The notes: generated by a model not told the origin, from the sequence alone. A stretch of 25,796 bases of DNA from Pelargonium nanum (GCA_036897485.1 JAYMTF010001159.1:1-25796); one strand, 5' to 3'. Counted from the first letter of the stretch, positions 8,240 through 20,203 are shown. Program-made: numbers and translations.

Positions 8240-8274
8240 AAAGTGAACACTCGTGTTTTGGGACGGAGGAACTA
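8240..8274. mobile_element. Stowaway-type MITE end, second copy
   Basis: GTGTTTTGGGACGGAGGAAC followed by TA matches the right end at 1-58 (CATTTTGGGACGGAGGGAG plus TA), including the preceding ACACTC. The opposite terminus is not clear; the element is probably truncated on its left. It lies in the first intron of the methyltransferase pseudogene. Confidence 0.55.
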
Positions 8275-10630
8275 TATTTTATTTTGTGGATGACATAGTT
8301 CATTTGATGCTGAGTTTTTCATATTTTGTTCCATGTTTACCCACAATGATTGTCAATATCTTCATTCGTAGAAAATTGTTAACCAGTGGATGCATGGTTA
8401 CAGTCAAATGCATCCATTGACAATGAGAATGTTCAATGTTCGCCAATTTGGTTTTGGTTCACCAAGAAATAAGAAACTAATCCTAACTCAAAATGCCGTG
8501 GATTTTCTTGTAGCAAATTTAAGGTAATGGTAGCTGCCATGTTTAAGGATGACAAAATAAGGAGACGAAAACTGGAAAGAAAGAAAAAAATTAAGAGAAG
8601 TGCTTGGTGAAATCCTCATCCAATAATTACTCAAGGATTTTACGTGCATTTGATGTCTTCTTGCCTCTATATATTATGTTATGCGGATGCTAATCCTACA
8701 CATATTTGCTGTGCACATTTTACATTACCATGGTATTGACTATGTTCAATAGATGTACAGTGGTAGTATTTTATTTGTGGCCTATTGTTCTTTCTTGTTT
8801 GACTGTTGCATATCATCTATTTATTTAAAAATACGGTTTTGTTTTTATTATTTTCGACAATATTATATTCACTTTTGTCCCTTAAACTTCATTGTATTCA
8901 GTGAAACAGGGACAGAGTGCAATGGAAGTTCAGGACAATGTATATTCCACTTGAGCAAGGGTTCAGGCTGAGTTGATTTTAGGAACCTTTGCAAGGACAA
9001 CGAATACAAACAATCATTCTCATGGGCAGTAGGTTGAAGATTGTTTATTTTTTTTTTTTTGGTGAGGATAAACCAATGGACTCCAATACAAGGCTATCAT
9101 GATGGGTTGGGAAAAACCATTCATGGAGGCTCATGCAAAAGCTGTTTCCTCAGGACGTGGTCACATTCTGATGCACCTGTTACGCACAACATTGTAGAGG
9201 CTCAGCCTGAGGTTTATCAACGTATGCTTCTTTCTCAGCTTGAATCTTATGATTGTACGTTGGTAACTCAAAGATTCGGATTCAATTTTGATTGTATAAA
9301 CATTCATCCATGAATCATTATCTTGTATGTAGTTAAATACTTATACAGATTAACCTTCATAAACTACAATACCCAAATTTCACTTATTTTCTCAACTTTA
9401 ATCTTGTGAGAATAATTGCTTTATTTAGTCTAATTAATAACAGAGAAAATAATAGTATTGTTGGAACATCTTTTTCTTCTGATTAACTCAAATGCCCTAC
9501 TAAACTTATCTGATATGTGATAATCTTTGCAGTATTTCTTCATAGCACATGATCTTTTCATAACATTAAACAATTACCTCCACCTAAACACGTCATATAA
9601 AAGTTTGGCTTTAGTTTGTTTAAAATGTCTTAAACCATGACTTGTGTTTCTGCTACCCACTTATCTTTTTTAATATTTGTCTATACTCACTTACTAGATA
9701 GAAACTAGATGAGAGACTGGTAAAAAGAGGGAAGCCACAGCAGTATCAAGTTTAAAACCATAGATCTAATAATTTAGTAAAAAGTTGTTTTTACTACCTC
9801 ATATTGAAGTAAGATGACTGTGTGTATTCTTGTGTACATTGGTTGAGGTATTCTTTTCAACAATAAAGAAATCATATTATTTATCAATATATGGTATACG
9901 GACCATGTCATACTTAGTGACATCTATTAGCTGCATTTTTTTATTTACTGTTAAAATAATATCAGAAGTAGCTAAGTTTATAGTTCTGTGGGTTGGGGGA
10001 GAGGGGCAGGGGGAGCAATAACCTGAGATGAGGTGCTGGCATGGATTGACTTGGAAGTGTGCGGCTTTACCTCACTAATTTCAAGTTATTTAATACCTCT
10101 TAACAATTTGCATATGATATTCATCACATGTAAAATATATTTCCTTAGCTGATGTAGAACCACAGTTTCCTTTTCCCTTTTCTGGACTACTGAATAAAAA
10201 GAAATAAAATATGAAATAAGCACTTTACAGAATTGGAAGGTGTGAGTAAAAAGATCTCAAACGTAACAGAACCTTTCTAGTTGAAAAATGTTGGTTTCTT
10301 TTCTTGTTATGTTATGTACTTATATTTGTATCCTTGTGGTCTGTTAGTATTGATTTCTCCTCTGCTGATATAGAAATCTTGGAAATTTTGGTTCCAGGTA
10401 TTTTCTTTCATACTTATGGAGAGTTTTATGAAGATCGTAGAGAGTTCCACCAACATCTTCCTGTGCTGTTGAAGCTAAGGGGACTCTACTGATCATTCTT
10501 CAACAATCTTTGAAAAGGTAATGCTATTTTCCATGTTGTATACATACTGTAATATCTAGTTTCTCTAAAACTTGCCTATGAAGGATTGTTTGGGATGTGG
10601 AAAGGTGTGAAACACAAAGTATATATATTA

Positions 10631-11587
10631 ATATATTTGAGTTGAAACTCCAGCTAAACTATCACAAATTGCGAACACCACATTAAAGACAATAAATACA
10701 AAAGGCTGATCAAAAAAACAAAAAAAAATACAAAAGAACTCATAAATTTACATTAGAAATAACTAAACACGCCTGTATATCAGTGGCTGAGAAGATGTTA
10801 ACACATGGATAGATTTTATGATTTTTCACAGATTTGATAGAGAGTGAAAAAGAGGAGAAGAATAAAGGACTTAGACCAAACCCAAATAAGAGAACGGGTA
10901 AGCCCCTCCTATTCTCTTGGCTGCAGTTTCTAAAACCCAGATATGAGATTTTTCAAACTTTATGTGGTTTTCGGTACTTTACCTCTTTTATCCCATGCAA
11001 CCAACCCCCTGAAGGTTGTTTGACCAGTGTCCTGTCTATTTAAAAGATTAATGGCTACAAGTTCTGTTTATTGCGATAGACAAATAACTTTATTTGTGAC
11101 TATCACTCTTTTTTCCCTTGCTTATTTTTCTTTCTTATGTATAAGTTTGGTGTGTAGAAGCGTAAGGCTTGGAAGAAGAGTTTTTGTAGTTTCTAATAGT
11201 AAACCAGAAAGTTTTGAATAGAAGATGGAGCTAACATTAACTTCTTTGAAATTGCCTCTGTGACAATCTGAAAAGCAAGAAAAGTAAACGAAAATAGCTT
11301 CGAAATATGATATAAACTTTTAAACATATATTTTTTTATTTCACCCTTGCATAGTTCTATGTACATTTCACTTTTCTTGTATGCACCACTATGTCAGGTT
11401 TTTCACAGTTGATATATCTAACAAATTGACTAACAGAATAATGGCTCTGTTTGCTCAGTAGCCGGAATGTAAAAGGCAAACGCATCTTCATTACATACAG
11501 GGGTGAGTAAGATAGATTTGTGCTTCACTCTAACGTTGAATCTCATGATCGTAGAGAGTTTTCACTGAATCTTCAGTTGTGATACCA
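10631..11587. other. Gene-free region, including the 3' flank of the subtilase
   Basis: Between the end of the pseudogene and the subtilase stop codon I see only AT-rich sequence with short open frames and no recognisable protein. A minus-strand AATAAA (TTTATT at 11335-11340) lies about 250 bp past the subtilase stop and may be its polyadenylation signal. Confidence 0.45.
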
Positions 11588-13897
11588 TTATATCCAGCTG
11601 AAAGCAATTGGACTGCCAACAGTATGTTTCCCATCTGTCCATTCAAGACGAGCGAAACTTCTAGTACCAGATGGCATAGAACTAGCAGTGAAAGTCACTG
11701 TATAGCTCTTCTTCTCATTCAGTTCACCAAAAGTCAGTGAGCTTGGCTGAACTAAAATTTTCACTGATGGAGTTTGTGAAGAAATTGAAACCTTATACGT
11801 TGCTGGGGTGCCAACATTTGTTAATGTTCTGGTATATTGGACAGTGCTCGCTACATCATTACCACCCCCTTTTCCTGATGCAGTTTCCAGCGGAACAGCA
11901 AGGGATGGGTAATTGAAATTTCCTAGGGTGTATTTCTTGCTTGAATCACAGGTGAAGTCCCTCTTGGTCAGCATCTTGATTTCAGCTGCAGTATAGTCTA
12001 AGGCGCAAAGAAAGCCCAGGTAGTCATCAACAGTGGTGTCATACACAAGGCCAGGATCAAGAGCTGCTACTGGGTCCACATGTCCAGCTCCATAGTCAAA
12101 TGGTGTTGCTGGACTTCCAGTAGCAACATCCTGAATGGTCTTCCCACTTTTGTATGCTGTGTAGGCTGTGGTCATCAGGGCAGATCTTATCGCTGCTGGA
12201 CTCCACTCACGATGAGCAGCCTTGACGAGTGCAGCCAGTCCACTCACATGTGGGCATGACATTGATGTGCCTGAAATAATATTGAAGCTCACACGCCTTT
12301 TGTCACTCCGTAAGTCACTTGGCCCTACTTCTCCAGACCACCCTGCTAGGATATTAACTCCTGGTGCTATGAGATCTGGTTTGAGTATTTCTGGGGTAAG
12401 CGGATTTGGACCGCGAGAACTGAATGCTGCCACTACCGGGGATGGTTGAACACCTACCAGTGTGCCTCCAGCTGCGATGGTGGCTGTTGGCTTAGGATCT
12501 GATGAGATATAAGCCTTTATTGCATCACCAATTTTTTGGCCGACAGCAGCTGCAGGTAAGAGATGTGCATCGGCAACCAATTCCTCTCCATAGGAATCGG
12601 TATTGGATAGAATCATCCCTACACCACCAGCATCTTTTACTGCAAGACCCTTCTCTGCACGAGAGTTTGATCCTCGATCACATATCACAATTTTTCCCGA
12701 AACCATTGCAGGAGTTAAGGTGTCTGTCAAGCATAGACTAGCACTTGAGGAATTTGAAGCCGTCTTGCCATAAACAAGTGGCACCAATGAATCAGATAAT
12801 GGTTTTCCACTGTACAGAGATACACCAGAGTATTTCTTCCCGTTCCCAAGGGTGACAGTAGTGGGGAAATCACGGTCCAGAGTTCCAGCACCAACTGTTG
12901 TTATCCAAGGCGCAACATTGGTCACAGACTCTGACATGGGCCCACTGTTGCCTGCCGAGCAAGACACAAAGATCCCATGCACCATCGCTCCAAAAGCTCC
13001 AAGTGAAACTGTGTCTCTATAATAATCTGTTAGTCCTCCCCCAATAGACAGGGACAGAACATTAACTCCATCTGCAACAGCCATGTCCATAGCTGCCAAG
13101 ATATCAGCCCCAAAACATCCACCAAGCCAACATACCTTGTATGCAGCCACTCTTGCGTGCGTTGCCATCCCACGTGCTGTTCCAGCAGCATAACCAAAAA
13201 GGCTAGCTCCTGTAACAGCTGATCCAGCTGCTGTTGTTGCTGTGTGAGAACCATGCCCATCATCATCTCTTGGTGACTTTGATTCCATGGTTTCGTCAAC
13301 TGGCCCAAATGCTGCTTCATACCCTTTAGAGAAGTACCTGGCACCTATCAATTTTCGGTTACAACTTGATAAGTTGAAGTTCTTACCCACTTGACACTCG
13401 CCTTTCCAGGTGCTTGGCACTGGTCCAAGGCCTTTGTCGTCAAAGCTTTTGAGTTCAGGCCATACACCAGTGTCCAGCACTCCAATAATCACTTCACTCG
13501 CTGAAGAAGATGCAGGAAAGAGGACATCACTTCTTCCAAGTCCAAGGAACTCTGGTGTTCGAGTTGTATGAAGCTCATATCTCACTTCAGGAAATACAGA
13601 GAGAACTCCTGGTTGCTTCTCAAGTAGATTCGCTTCCTCTGGTGTCAGCCTGGTAGAGAAGCCGTGGACTACAGTGCTGTAGGCATAAAGCATCTCAGCA
13701 GAGTCTGATACGGATTTCAAAGAGGAGTCATACCACTGGAAATGATCAGTGAAACTTGTAGGCATGTTGGAGTGGTCCACATGAATGATGTAAGTCTTTC
13801 TGGACTCCTGCTGCTGCTTCTCTTCTGTTATTGCATCAGCACAAGAAATCATCAGAAGAATTGCAAGTCCTAGGAACCTGAACATGGGTATCTTCAT
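11588..13897 (-). CDS. SBT1: Subtilisin-like serine protease, SBT1 class, intronless
   Basis: Secreted serine protease of peptidase family S8, acting in the cell wall on proproteins or wall enzymes. It has 769 residues in one exon, typical of the plant SBT1 group, and the C-terminal GKHTVGSPIAFSW recalls SBT1.7/ARA12. Signal peptide about 1-22 (FLGLAILLMISCADA). Inhibitor I9 propeptide about 35-110, with the mature enzyme starting near TTRTPEFLGLG (111). Catalytic triad: Asp142 (GVLDTGVWPE), His215 (DDGHGSHTATT) and Ser545 (SGTSMSCPHVSG); oxyanion Asn317 (SCSAGNSGP). A protease-associated domain is inserted at about 360-465, and a fibronectin III-like domain runs from about 665 to 768 (NFNYPSLAV onwards). 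The HGTH signature reads HGSH, a conservative change also seen in some plant subtilases. All key residues are present, so the enzyme looks active. Start chosen as the first ATG before the signal peptide; ATG at Met5 is an alternative. Confidence 0.96.
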   Translation of the reverse strand: MKIPMFRFLGLAILLMISCADAITEEKQQQESRKTYIIHVDHSNMPTSFTDHFQWYDSSLKSVSDSAEMLYAYSTVVHGFSTRLTPEEANLLEKQPGVLSVFPEVRYELHTTRTPEFLGLGRSDVLFPASSSASEVIIGVLDTGVWPELKSFDDKGLGPVPSTWKGECQVGKNFNLSSCNRKLIGARYFSKGYEAAFGPVDETMESKSPRDDDGHGSHTATTAAGSAVTGASLFGYAAGTARGMATHARVAAYKVCWLGGCFGADILAAMDMAVADGVNVLSLSIGGGLTDYYRDTVSLGAFGAMVHGIFVSCSAGNSGPMSESVTNVAPWITTVGAGTLDRDFPTTVTLGNGKKYSGVSLYSGKPLSDSLVPLVYGKTASNSSSASLCLTDTLTPAMVSGKIVICDRGSNSRAEKGLAVKDAGGVGMILSNTDSYGEELVADAHLLPAAAVGQKIGDAIKAYISSDPKPTATIAAGGTLVGVQPSPVVAAFSSRGPNPLTPEILKPDLIAPGVNILAGWSGEVGPSDLRSDKRRVSFNIISGTSMSCPHVSGLAALVKAAHREWSPAAIRSALMTTAYTAYKSGKTIQDVATGSPATPFDYGAGHVDPVAALDPGLVYDTTVDDYLGFLCALDYTAAEIKMLTKRDFTCDSSKKYTLGNFNYPSLAVPLETASGKGGGNDVASTVQYTRTLTNVGTPATYKVSISSQTPSVKILVQPSSLTFGELNEKKSYTVTFTASSMPSGTRSFARLEWTDGKHTVGSPIAFSWI

Positions 13898-14041
13898 CTT
13901 CCTTCTGTCCTAACAGTCCTAGAATTGAAGAATATTTGGGCAGTTTAGAGGTTTGGGGTGAATGTGTGAGTAAGAAAGAGAGACTGTGTTTGTAGTCTTA
14001 GGCTGCTGAATGGCTCCACTTGGAATGCTGAATTGGATGAT

Positions 14042-14048
14042 TATATAT
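14042..14048 (-). promoter_or_regulatory. Likely TATA box of the subtilase gene
   Basis: A TATATAA-type stretch on the minus strand lies about 145 bp before the subtilase ATG. That would leave a leader of roughly 110-120 nt. It is the only TATA-like element at a suitable distance. Confidence 0.5.
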
Positions 14049-15984
14049 GAGAGGGAGAGATTCTGAATGGAGCATTAGGTGCCTAAATTGCTCCACTTGA
14101 AGTTTAATTTGTCTCCAGTTAATCTAGGAAGGTATGGAAAGAGATTTGGCATTTTACAATAAAGTGGGTTATGTAGTTGGATCTTGACCCTACCAAAAAA
14201 GAGAGGTGTGAGTGACAATTGAGCAATGTAGTTTTTCTTTCCTTTTCTTTATTGTATTTGGAGTGCACTTAGTTATATATATATGAGGTGCATATGAGAT
14301 GAAGTCATTTTCCATCCTTTAAAATTCATAGCAAACTGAAAGGGATGTCCTGTGCAGCATCCTAATTGCAATTATTGAGCAAATTGATAGAAACTAGCTA
14401 TTCAGTCATAGCTGTTATTGCTTTTTGATAATGTCAAAAAAGTTATGTATTTGAGTTGATAGCTCACAATGGCAGATGAGAAATGTTATGAAGAGTTGGG
14501 TTAGATAATTATTTATAGGCAGCATTGAAGATTCCACTGCTATGGCCATAGTGGAAGAATTTGTATACATAGTAGATAAGTTTGAGTGGAGTTTAGTGAG
14601 TAATAACTGTTGGGTTGCTTGTTACTCTCAGTTCAACTCCTATGAAATAGGTACCAATTTAGAGTGTTGAGTTTGCTGAGAATTGACAAAAAGTCTGAAC
14701 ACATATGATTTCATTTATGTGTGTGTTTTTGAGGTGTGAATAATGAGAAGTCCCATATTCACACGGCTATTAATATCTCTTTCTCAATCAGTGAATTAAT
14801 ATAAGCAAGCACCAACCCACTAATAGCAACCTAATTATGAACACAGAGGCAGAGCTAGCTTAATGGAAAACCCACTATATAGGGTTCGTTTGGTTAGGCA
14901 TGAAAGATTCTCCCATCAGCACTTATTTTATTTTTGTTAAGTTGAGAGCAAAATGACAAGCGTCACTCTATCTATCTCTTGCAGATCCAACAAATACGTG
15001 ACAGACAACGATTCTTATCAGGCTTGATTGGTGACTCTCGACGACGATGATATGTTCATCGATGTTTCCGTTCATTTGCTCTGTTTTCAGTTAGAGATCT
15101 TTTGCAAATTGCATATCTTGCACATGCTAATTTATATAGATCATAACTCTCTCGGTGCTGGAATATTGACATACTCACTGCTAAAACTCTACTAATCCAG
15201 CCGACACTCAACAACAGGATAAGATTGCCATTTTAATTACAATTAAATTATTAATCATAGTTCATAATAGAGATTGATTCATCTATTTCTCCCACTTCAA
15301 TTCTTATCAACTATCTTATGCAACTTTGCTACCTTAGCTGGAGCCTACCACCAATAATTGTTCTTTTTCACGCTATTCCTTTCTTTTTCTTTTCCTATGT
15401 TCTTATATCATATATATATCATATAAATATGTAAATATGTTTGAATTACAAATTTACTTTTAGACAAAGAGTTAATAACAAAAATAAAATTATCTTTGTT
15501 ATTTGTGTTCTGGACAATACTTATTAAAATGACACCATAATTAAAATCTTACTCTGATTTATTCACTACCTCATTTTTTTTTTTCTTACTAATTCTATAC
15601 AATTATTGAATCACATGGCACTCGTTCACAGTGTTATATCATAGGTCAAATCAACAATGACAATTCTATTATTGTTTTTATTTTTATTTTTTATGAATCA
15701 GTTGTGTATTGAGTGCCTCAAATGATTTGTCTAACATTAAATTTATATGTTCTAAACTTGTTTCAAAGCACAACATCTCAACTATATATTAACCATTTTT
15801 GATTAGTAGTTATACAATTTATGTCAATAGAAATGACATGAAGAAAAAGAAGTGTTTTCATATTTATGCTCATGATATATGGTATTAGAATCTTTGGAAT
15901 CTGCAAAGCAAACGGGATTTTAGCACGATTTTTTTTGTATTATAGAACATTTTTAAATATAAATTAATTCAAGTTATCACATGC
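14049..15984. other. Gene-free AT-rich region upstream of the subtilase
   Basis: No open frame of note lies on either strand. It holds low-complexity AT runs. GGGTTCGTTTGGTTAG near 14881-14896 resembles the outer end of some plant hAT-type MITEs, but I found no partner end. Confidence 0.45.
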
Positions 15985-16945
15985 GAGCATGGTTCTTCGT
16001 TGTTGTCTCGTTTAGGGCTTACAAATAATGGCGTCTTTTTCATTGGTTCAACCTATGAGCATTGTAGTTGTGAGGGTGTCTCGAACCTTACTTTAGAGCC
16101 CTCTACTGTGGTCTCCCGAGTTTGGAAGCAGCTTTGGGAAGTTAATTTTCAAGAGTGAGTTCGTTTATACGGGTGGCTTTGTTTGCATCTTAGTCTGCCT
16201 TCTAAAGCATTCTTACATAAGGGAGTTGTCATAGGTTCTTGTTCTTTCGAAGATATTAGTCATAATTTAAGAGATTGACAGTTTTGCGATTTAAATATGA
16301 AATCGTCTATATTTACGTTGATCTTCTAATTCTGAATCTTTTACTAACTGGTTTGTTTTCCATCTTAGTGACAATTCTCTTTCTCCTTTTCTTGGTTTTA
16401 AAGTTAAGTCTTTAGTTGTTGAATTCATTTTTGTGGTTAGTTTATGTTGTTCTTTCTGCCCCTATTTCTGCTTGTCCTAATCTTAGTTCGAAATCGTGGA
16501 GGTCTCCTCTATCAACTAAAATCAATTATGATGGTAGTAGCTAAGGTAATCCGGAGTTGTGTGGTGTTGGTGATGCTATAGATTTTAAGGGTCGTTGGTT
16601 GGGGGTTTCCAGTTTTTTGGGTTGGTCTAAATTCTAATAACATTCTTGCTGAATTGTAGACTTTTAGGGATGTTATTACCTTGGGAATTTCGTTGAATTG
16701 TACTAATGTTATTTTTGAGTTTGATGCGGTTGTTGTTGCCGATTTTTTCTACTTGGTTGATTTCTCCTCACATCCTCTTCGTTCTCTAATCTTGGAGTGC
16801 AGGAAAAAAATCAGATAGTATTTTTGTGATTTCGTCTTGCATACTACTGACATGATGGGTAATAGAGTTGTTGATTTTTTAGTTTGATTATGTTTCAATT
16901 CTATTGTAATTTTATTCACCCGCTTGTGGGTGTTGTAACCTTCAC
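15985..16945 (+). mobile_element. Decayed LINE 3' end: zinc-binding region and RNase H domain
   Basis: Fragments in different frames follow the order of a plant L1-type ORF2 end. About 16110-16230: VWKQLWEVNFQE, then LSLPSKAFLHKG, like the zf-RVT region after reverse transcriptase. About 16497-16900: WRSPLSTKINYDGSS and GNPELCGVGDAI (first RNase H Asp), LGISLNCTNVIFEFDAVVVA (third acidic position), HPLRSLILECRKKI, then GNRVVDFLV. Stops and frameshifts are spread throughout. The reverse transcriptase itself is absent, as in a 5'-truncated insertion. A hairpin CACCCGCTTGTGGGTG (16919-16934) lies near the 3' end. No target duplication was found. Confidence 0.75.
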
Positions 16946-16999
16946 GCTAATGTTATATTCGTACTTCTTCTGCTAAGGAAGCTCTCCCCTTTAACCCAC

Positions 17000-17085
17000 T
17001 CACCCCATAATGTTAATTGGAAGGCTCGAACCCGAAATGTTAAATGGAATCTAAAACGCTTAAACCACTTAACTCAACATGCCTT
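17000..17085 (-). mobile_element. tRNA-derived SINE-like piece
   Basis: On the minus strand, TTGAGTTAAGTGGTTTAAGC (A-box-like) is followed about 35 bp later by GGGTTCGAGCC, a perfect pol III B box (GGTTCGANNCC). That arrangement suits the head of a plant SINE, here directly beside the LINE remnant. The 3' limit is unclear; it may continue toward 16945. It is not a functional tRNA, because I cannot fold an acceptor stem. Confidence 0.5.
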
Positions 17086-20000
17086 AGTAAAAAATGATAA
17101 AATTATAATTGACTCACTAGTTAAGAATTTATATTTTAGCCAAATCAATTTTTTAATAAGATAATAAACTTTATAATTTGGAGATCAACTGTACAACTCT
17201 AACAACATTTGAATGAGATAATTACATCTAATTGTTTTTACAATTTTATGTGTAGATAGTGTGTCCGAAAGTCACTTTAGCAGACGGAATATATAGCTAA
17301 AAAATTGCCTTGAAATTAATTTGTTTGAGGGTCCAATTTAGTCAAATAATTGAAACCAAAATTCAAGTTGTTGAATTGACAACTATTTCTATGGCCAACG
17401 CCAACATATACTGACGTTGATAATAGCAAGTATGATTAATGAAGATATGGCCCAAACACTTTCATTTGATTTAACACATCAACAATTTAAGCTTCATTTT
17501 TTTCTTCTTTTTTTCTTGGACGTTTCCATTTAGTTTAATTCAAATAGTATCACACAGACAACAAATTTCTCTAACAATTTATAAGTTTTAATCAAAACTC
17601 AAATTAACGTAATAAACCACTTTTATCAACCCCAACCAACACGGTCCAAACAATTTTAAGGAGTGAAAAAAGGAAAGCCAATGACCCGCTCAACCACAAT
17701 TATGCGGGAAAGCACACTATGAATCAAAGTTACATCTCAACTACTCGTGTTAAGAAAGACTCTTTGCATCATTCAGAAAGTTCTTGTCAACATGGTCAAC
17801 AAGAGACTTTTTATCCAACTAGATATCGTGAAAGAAAAAATAACTTTATTTTTATTGCTCACTAGTCGGGTAAGGCTTTTCTCAAGAATGATGACGCACA
17901 CCTTTATGAACTAGAGAAGCACTTCCCAGACACTCATCCAAGTAGGGTTGTTCATATTTGCGCCAACCTTATGACCCGTGACGGACCCAATAGGTCAAGT
18001 AGGGAGCTCTAATGAATACCCAAAGTATTGATCCGTGTTGGCTGTCATTCCAAATAATAGACATTTTAACAAGTCTAACATTAAACATAACAAGTGGTGA
18101 GACCATTATTTCACGGTAGACATTTTGTTTAAACTACAATAAGAAATTGTTCTACTCAAATAAAGATTAGCTGTTTTTAAATTCGATTTTAATGATTCCA
18201 ACCAAAACTGAAATATAGCATTAATTAATGAGAGCTTTTAGATCCTTTCAAGATTTAAGACTTTTAAGCTAAAATACAAAGATTCATTAGATAAGTTATC
18301 TTTAACATTTGCAACACTATTAAGTATTAAAGGCATATATCAACCAACAATATAATAATAACTATAATTTATTAAATTAGATAAATCAAAAGTAATATGA
18401 GAAAGATAAATAGTAAAATATTATGGGTAGTTTAAACATAATTATTATTATTGTAAATATTTTGAGAGTGACGAACAACGTCAAAACGAAACAAACCATT
18501 ATCACAAACAGAATAATCATGTCCTGAAAAACCGCTTTTACATGAGGATACGATATTCTTACCTAGCTCATGCACTATTTGGTCGCATAGCGATATTCAA
18601 ATTCAATATATAATCCAAAAAAAATCTCATACTTAAAATTTAAAATATTCTCAATAATTAAGACAAAGTTTGTACGTAACAATATTATTGAAGTTACATA
18701 TATTATCCATTAGAGAACAAATAAATTGTGGCTTATCGAATATCGATTCATAATCACACTGTTGAAGTTATATATGTTGTCCTTTAGAATCTCTCGATAC
18801 ATATAGAGCAAATAGCTTAATGCAATATTAATTATTCACATAAAGTTAATAGAAAGTTGCAAATAATGTAGTGCAAAAGATAGAGATGGCCTCAAATCTT
18901 AAACAACCAAATCAGAGTTACTTAGGACAAAGGAGAGAGTATATAACATATTTTTTTAATTTGGAGTTGATGGGGTGTCATTTTCCCACCAGAAGATGGT
19001 ATAAAAGAAAATAGATTAAGCATGTCCTTTCACATTTGATTAATTGCTCAATTAGGTTTAATTTAATTGTCCTTTCAACACTAAAACTCTTACCCACCAA
19101 GTCTTTATTAGCATTATTTAAGCACACCACCCAATAATGTGGAGCTGCAATGGTTCATTACTGCATGCTATCTCTATCCATTTGATTGAACTTATAATCT
19201 AAATTATCAAGATAATTATTTTCTCTCCCTCACTTGATTCTAAGCAATGTGTATTATTGGAGACCTTAAAAATAATAATAAAAGCATATATATCTGCATA
19301 TAATTTAATTCAACTTTGAAAAGAAACAAGAATCGTATCAGAAAGAAGAAGAAAAAAAAAAACATTATCTCGTAAACAAGTGAAGTACCTTTCATGGGAA
19401 AAAAGGTTAAAGAATGGAGTATCAATTTATTGCTCTTTAGCAAGCAAAGGCGACTACTGAAGTAATCTGAAGTCATTTTCCAAAAATAATTAAAATGAAA
19501 AATAATACTCAAGTTTTTTAAACTTTATTCAAAATAATAAATGAAATGACAATTGATGCTACTTTATTATAAATAAATAGATATTAAAACGACAAAGCAC
19601 AAATATGTAATGTTTGAACGCTACGTCGAAATCCACAAGAACGTAATGGAGTTCTCGAAAAAGTTATGACATGCATATTGGTAACCTCTTGAGCTCCACA
19701 TCTGAGCTTTGCCCTATGGTTCAAGCACGATAACATCATCATCATACCTCATCGCGACATTATTGTCTCTTTGGCATGACATTATCAGTACCTATGTGAC
19801 ATCATCATGAATCATCACGACATCACTTTGCTCCAAAATATGTAACTTCACTTCGCTCTTTTAACACGTTTTTAAATATAAATACTCTCCCTACACAACA
19901 AATAAATGATCATTTGAGCCACTTTTAGAATTGATTTACCGTACTTTACCTTCCAAATTCTTTTCCTAACATCTTTTGTAATGCACGTATTTCTACTTTA

Positions 20001-20130
20001 TCATGGTATACGCACTTATTCTTATAAGATTTTGGGGCTCTCAAACTATAAGTTTTGAGCTGAAAGTTAGGTTGAAAATAGAAGAGACGTCTAGATGATT
20101 TGTATTAAAACTACTCAAATAAAATGATAG
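17086..20130. other. Long gene-free AT-rich region
   Basis: Three kb without a supportable gene on either strand. It includes two diverged ~30-bp direct repeats 74 bp apart (TTGAAGTTACATATATTATC at 18688 and TTGAAGTTATATATGTTGTC at 18762), and a weak Stowaway-like end (TTAGGACAAAGGAGAGAGTA near 18921). A purine-rich run lies near 19340-19365. Open frames here are short and compositionally biased. Confidence 0.45.
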
Positions 20131-20170
20131 GTTGAGATGGCCGAGTTGGTCTAAGGCGCCAGATTAAGGT

Positions 20171-20203
<33 letters not shown>

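Larger units (their letters stand above)
7391..10630 (+). pseudogene. RMT2-like ankyrin/arginine N-methyltransferase pseudogene
   Basis: The pieces follow the order of the plant protein with N-terminal ankyrin repeats and a C-terminal RMT2/guanidinoacetate-type methyltransferase domain (as in Arabidopsis At5g65860). Near 7393-7475: GGGDAEKARTLIDSGAH, the first ankyrin repeat. 8910-9032: VQAELILGTFARTTNTNNHS. 9064-9254: EDKPMDS, then in shifted frames GWEKPFMEAHAKAVSSG, THNIVEAQPEVYQRM and LSQLESYD. 10398-10625: IFFHTYGEFYEDRREFHQHL and PVLLK, then NAIFHVVY and remnants to GVKHK. Introns persist (acceptor at 10396-10397, former donor near 9255), so it is a duplicated, not retrotransposed, copy. 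Broken: stops in several exons, frameshifts in the third, loss of the SAM-binding segment normally after GHIL (NVGFGMG region), and no recognisable second ankyrin exon. Whether it is transcribed cannot be seen. Confidence 0.8.

Noticed and set aside
10834-11221. Two short plus-strand frames after the pseudogene
   Set aside because: Low complexity, no signal peptide plus domain layout, no splice support, and no resemblance to a family I know.
12222-13344. Open frames overlapping the subtilase gene on either strand
   Set aside because: They are shadows of a complete, catalytically intact protease reading frame.
18688-18790. Pair of ~30-bp direct repeats as LTR remnants
   Set aside because: Only about 30 diverged bases are shared, with no primer site, polypurine tract or target duplication. 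It is noted as a repeat only.
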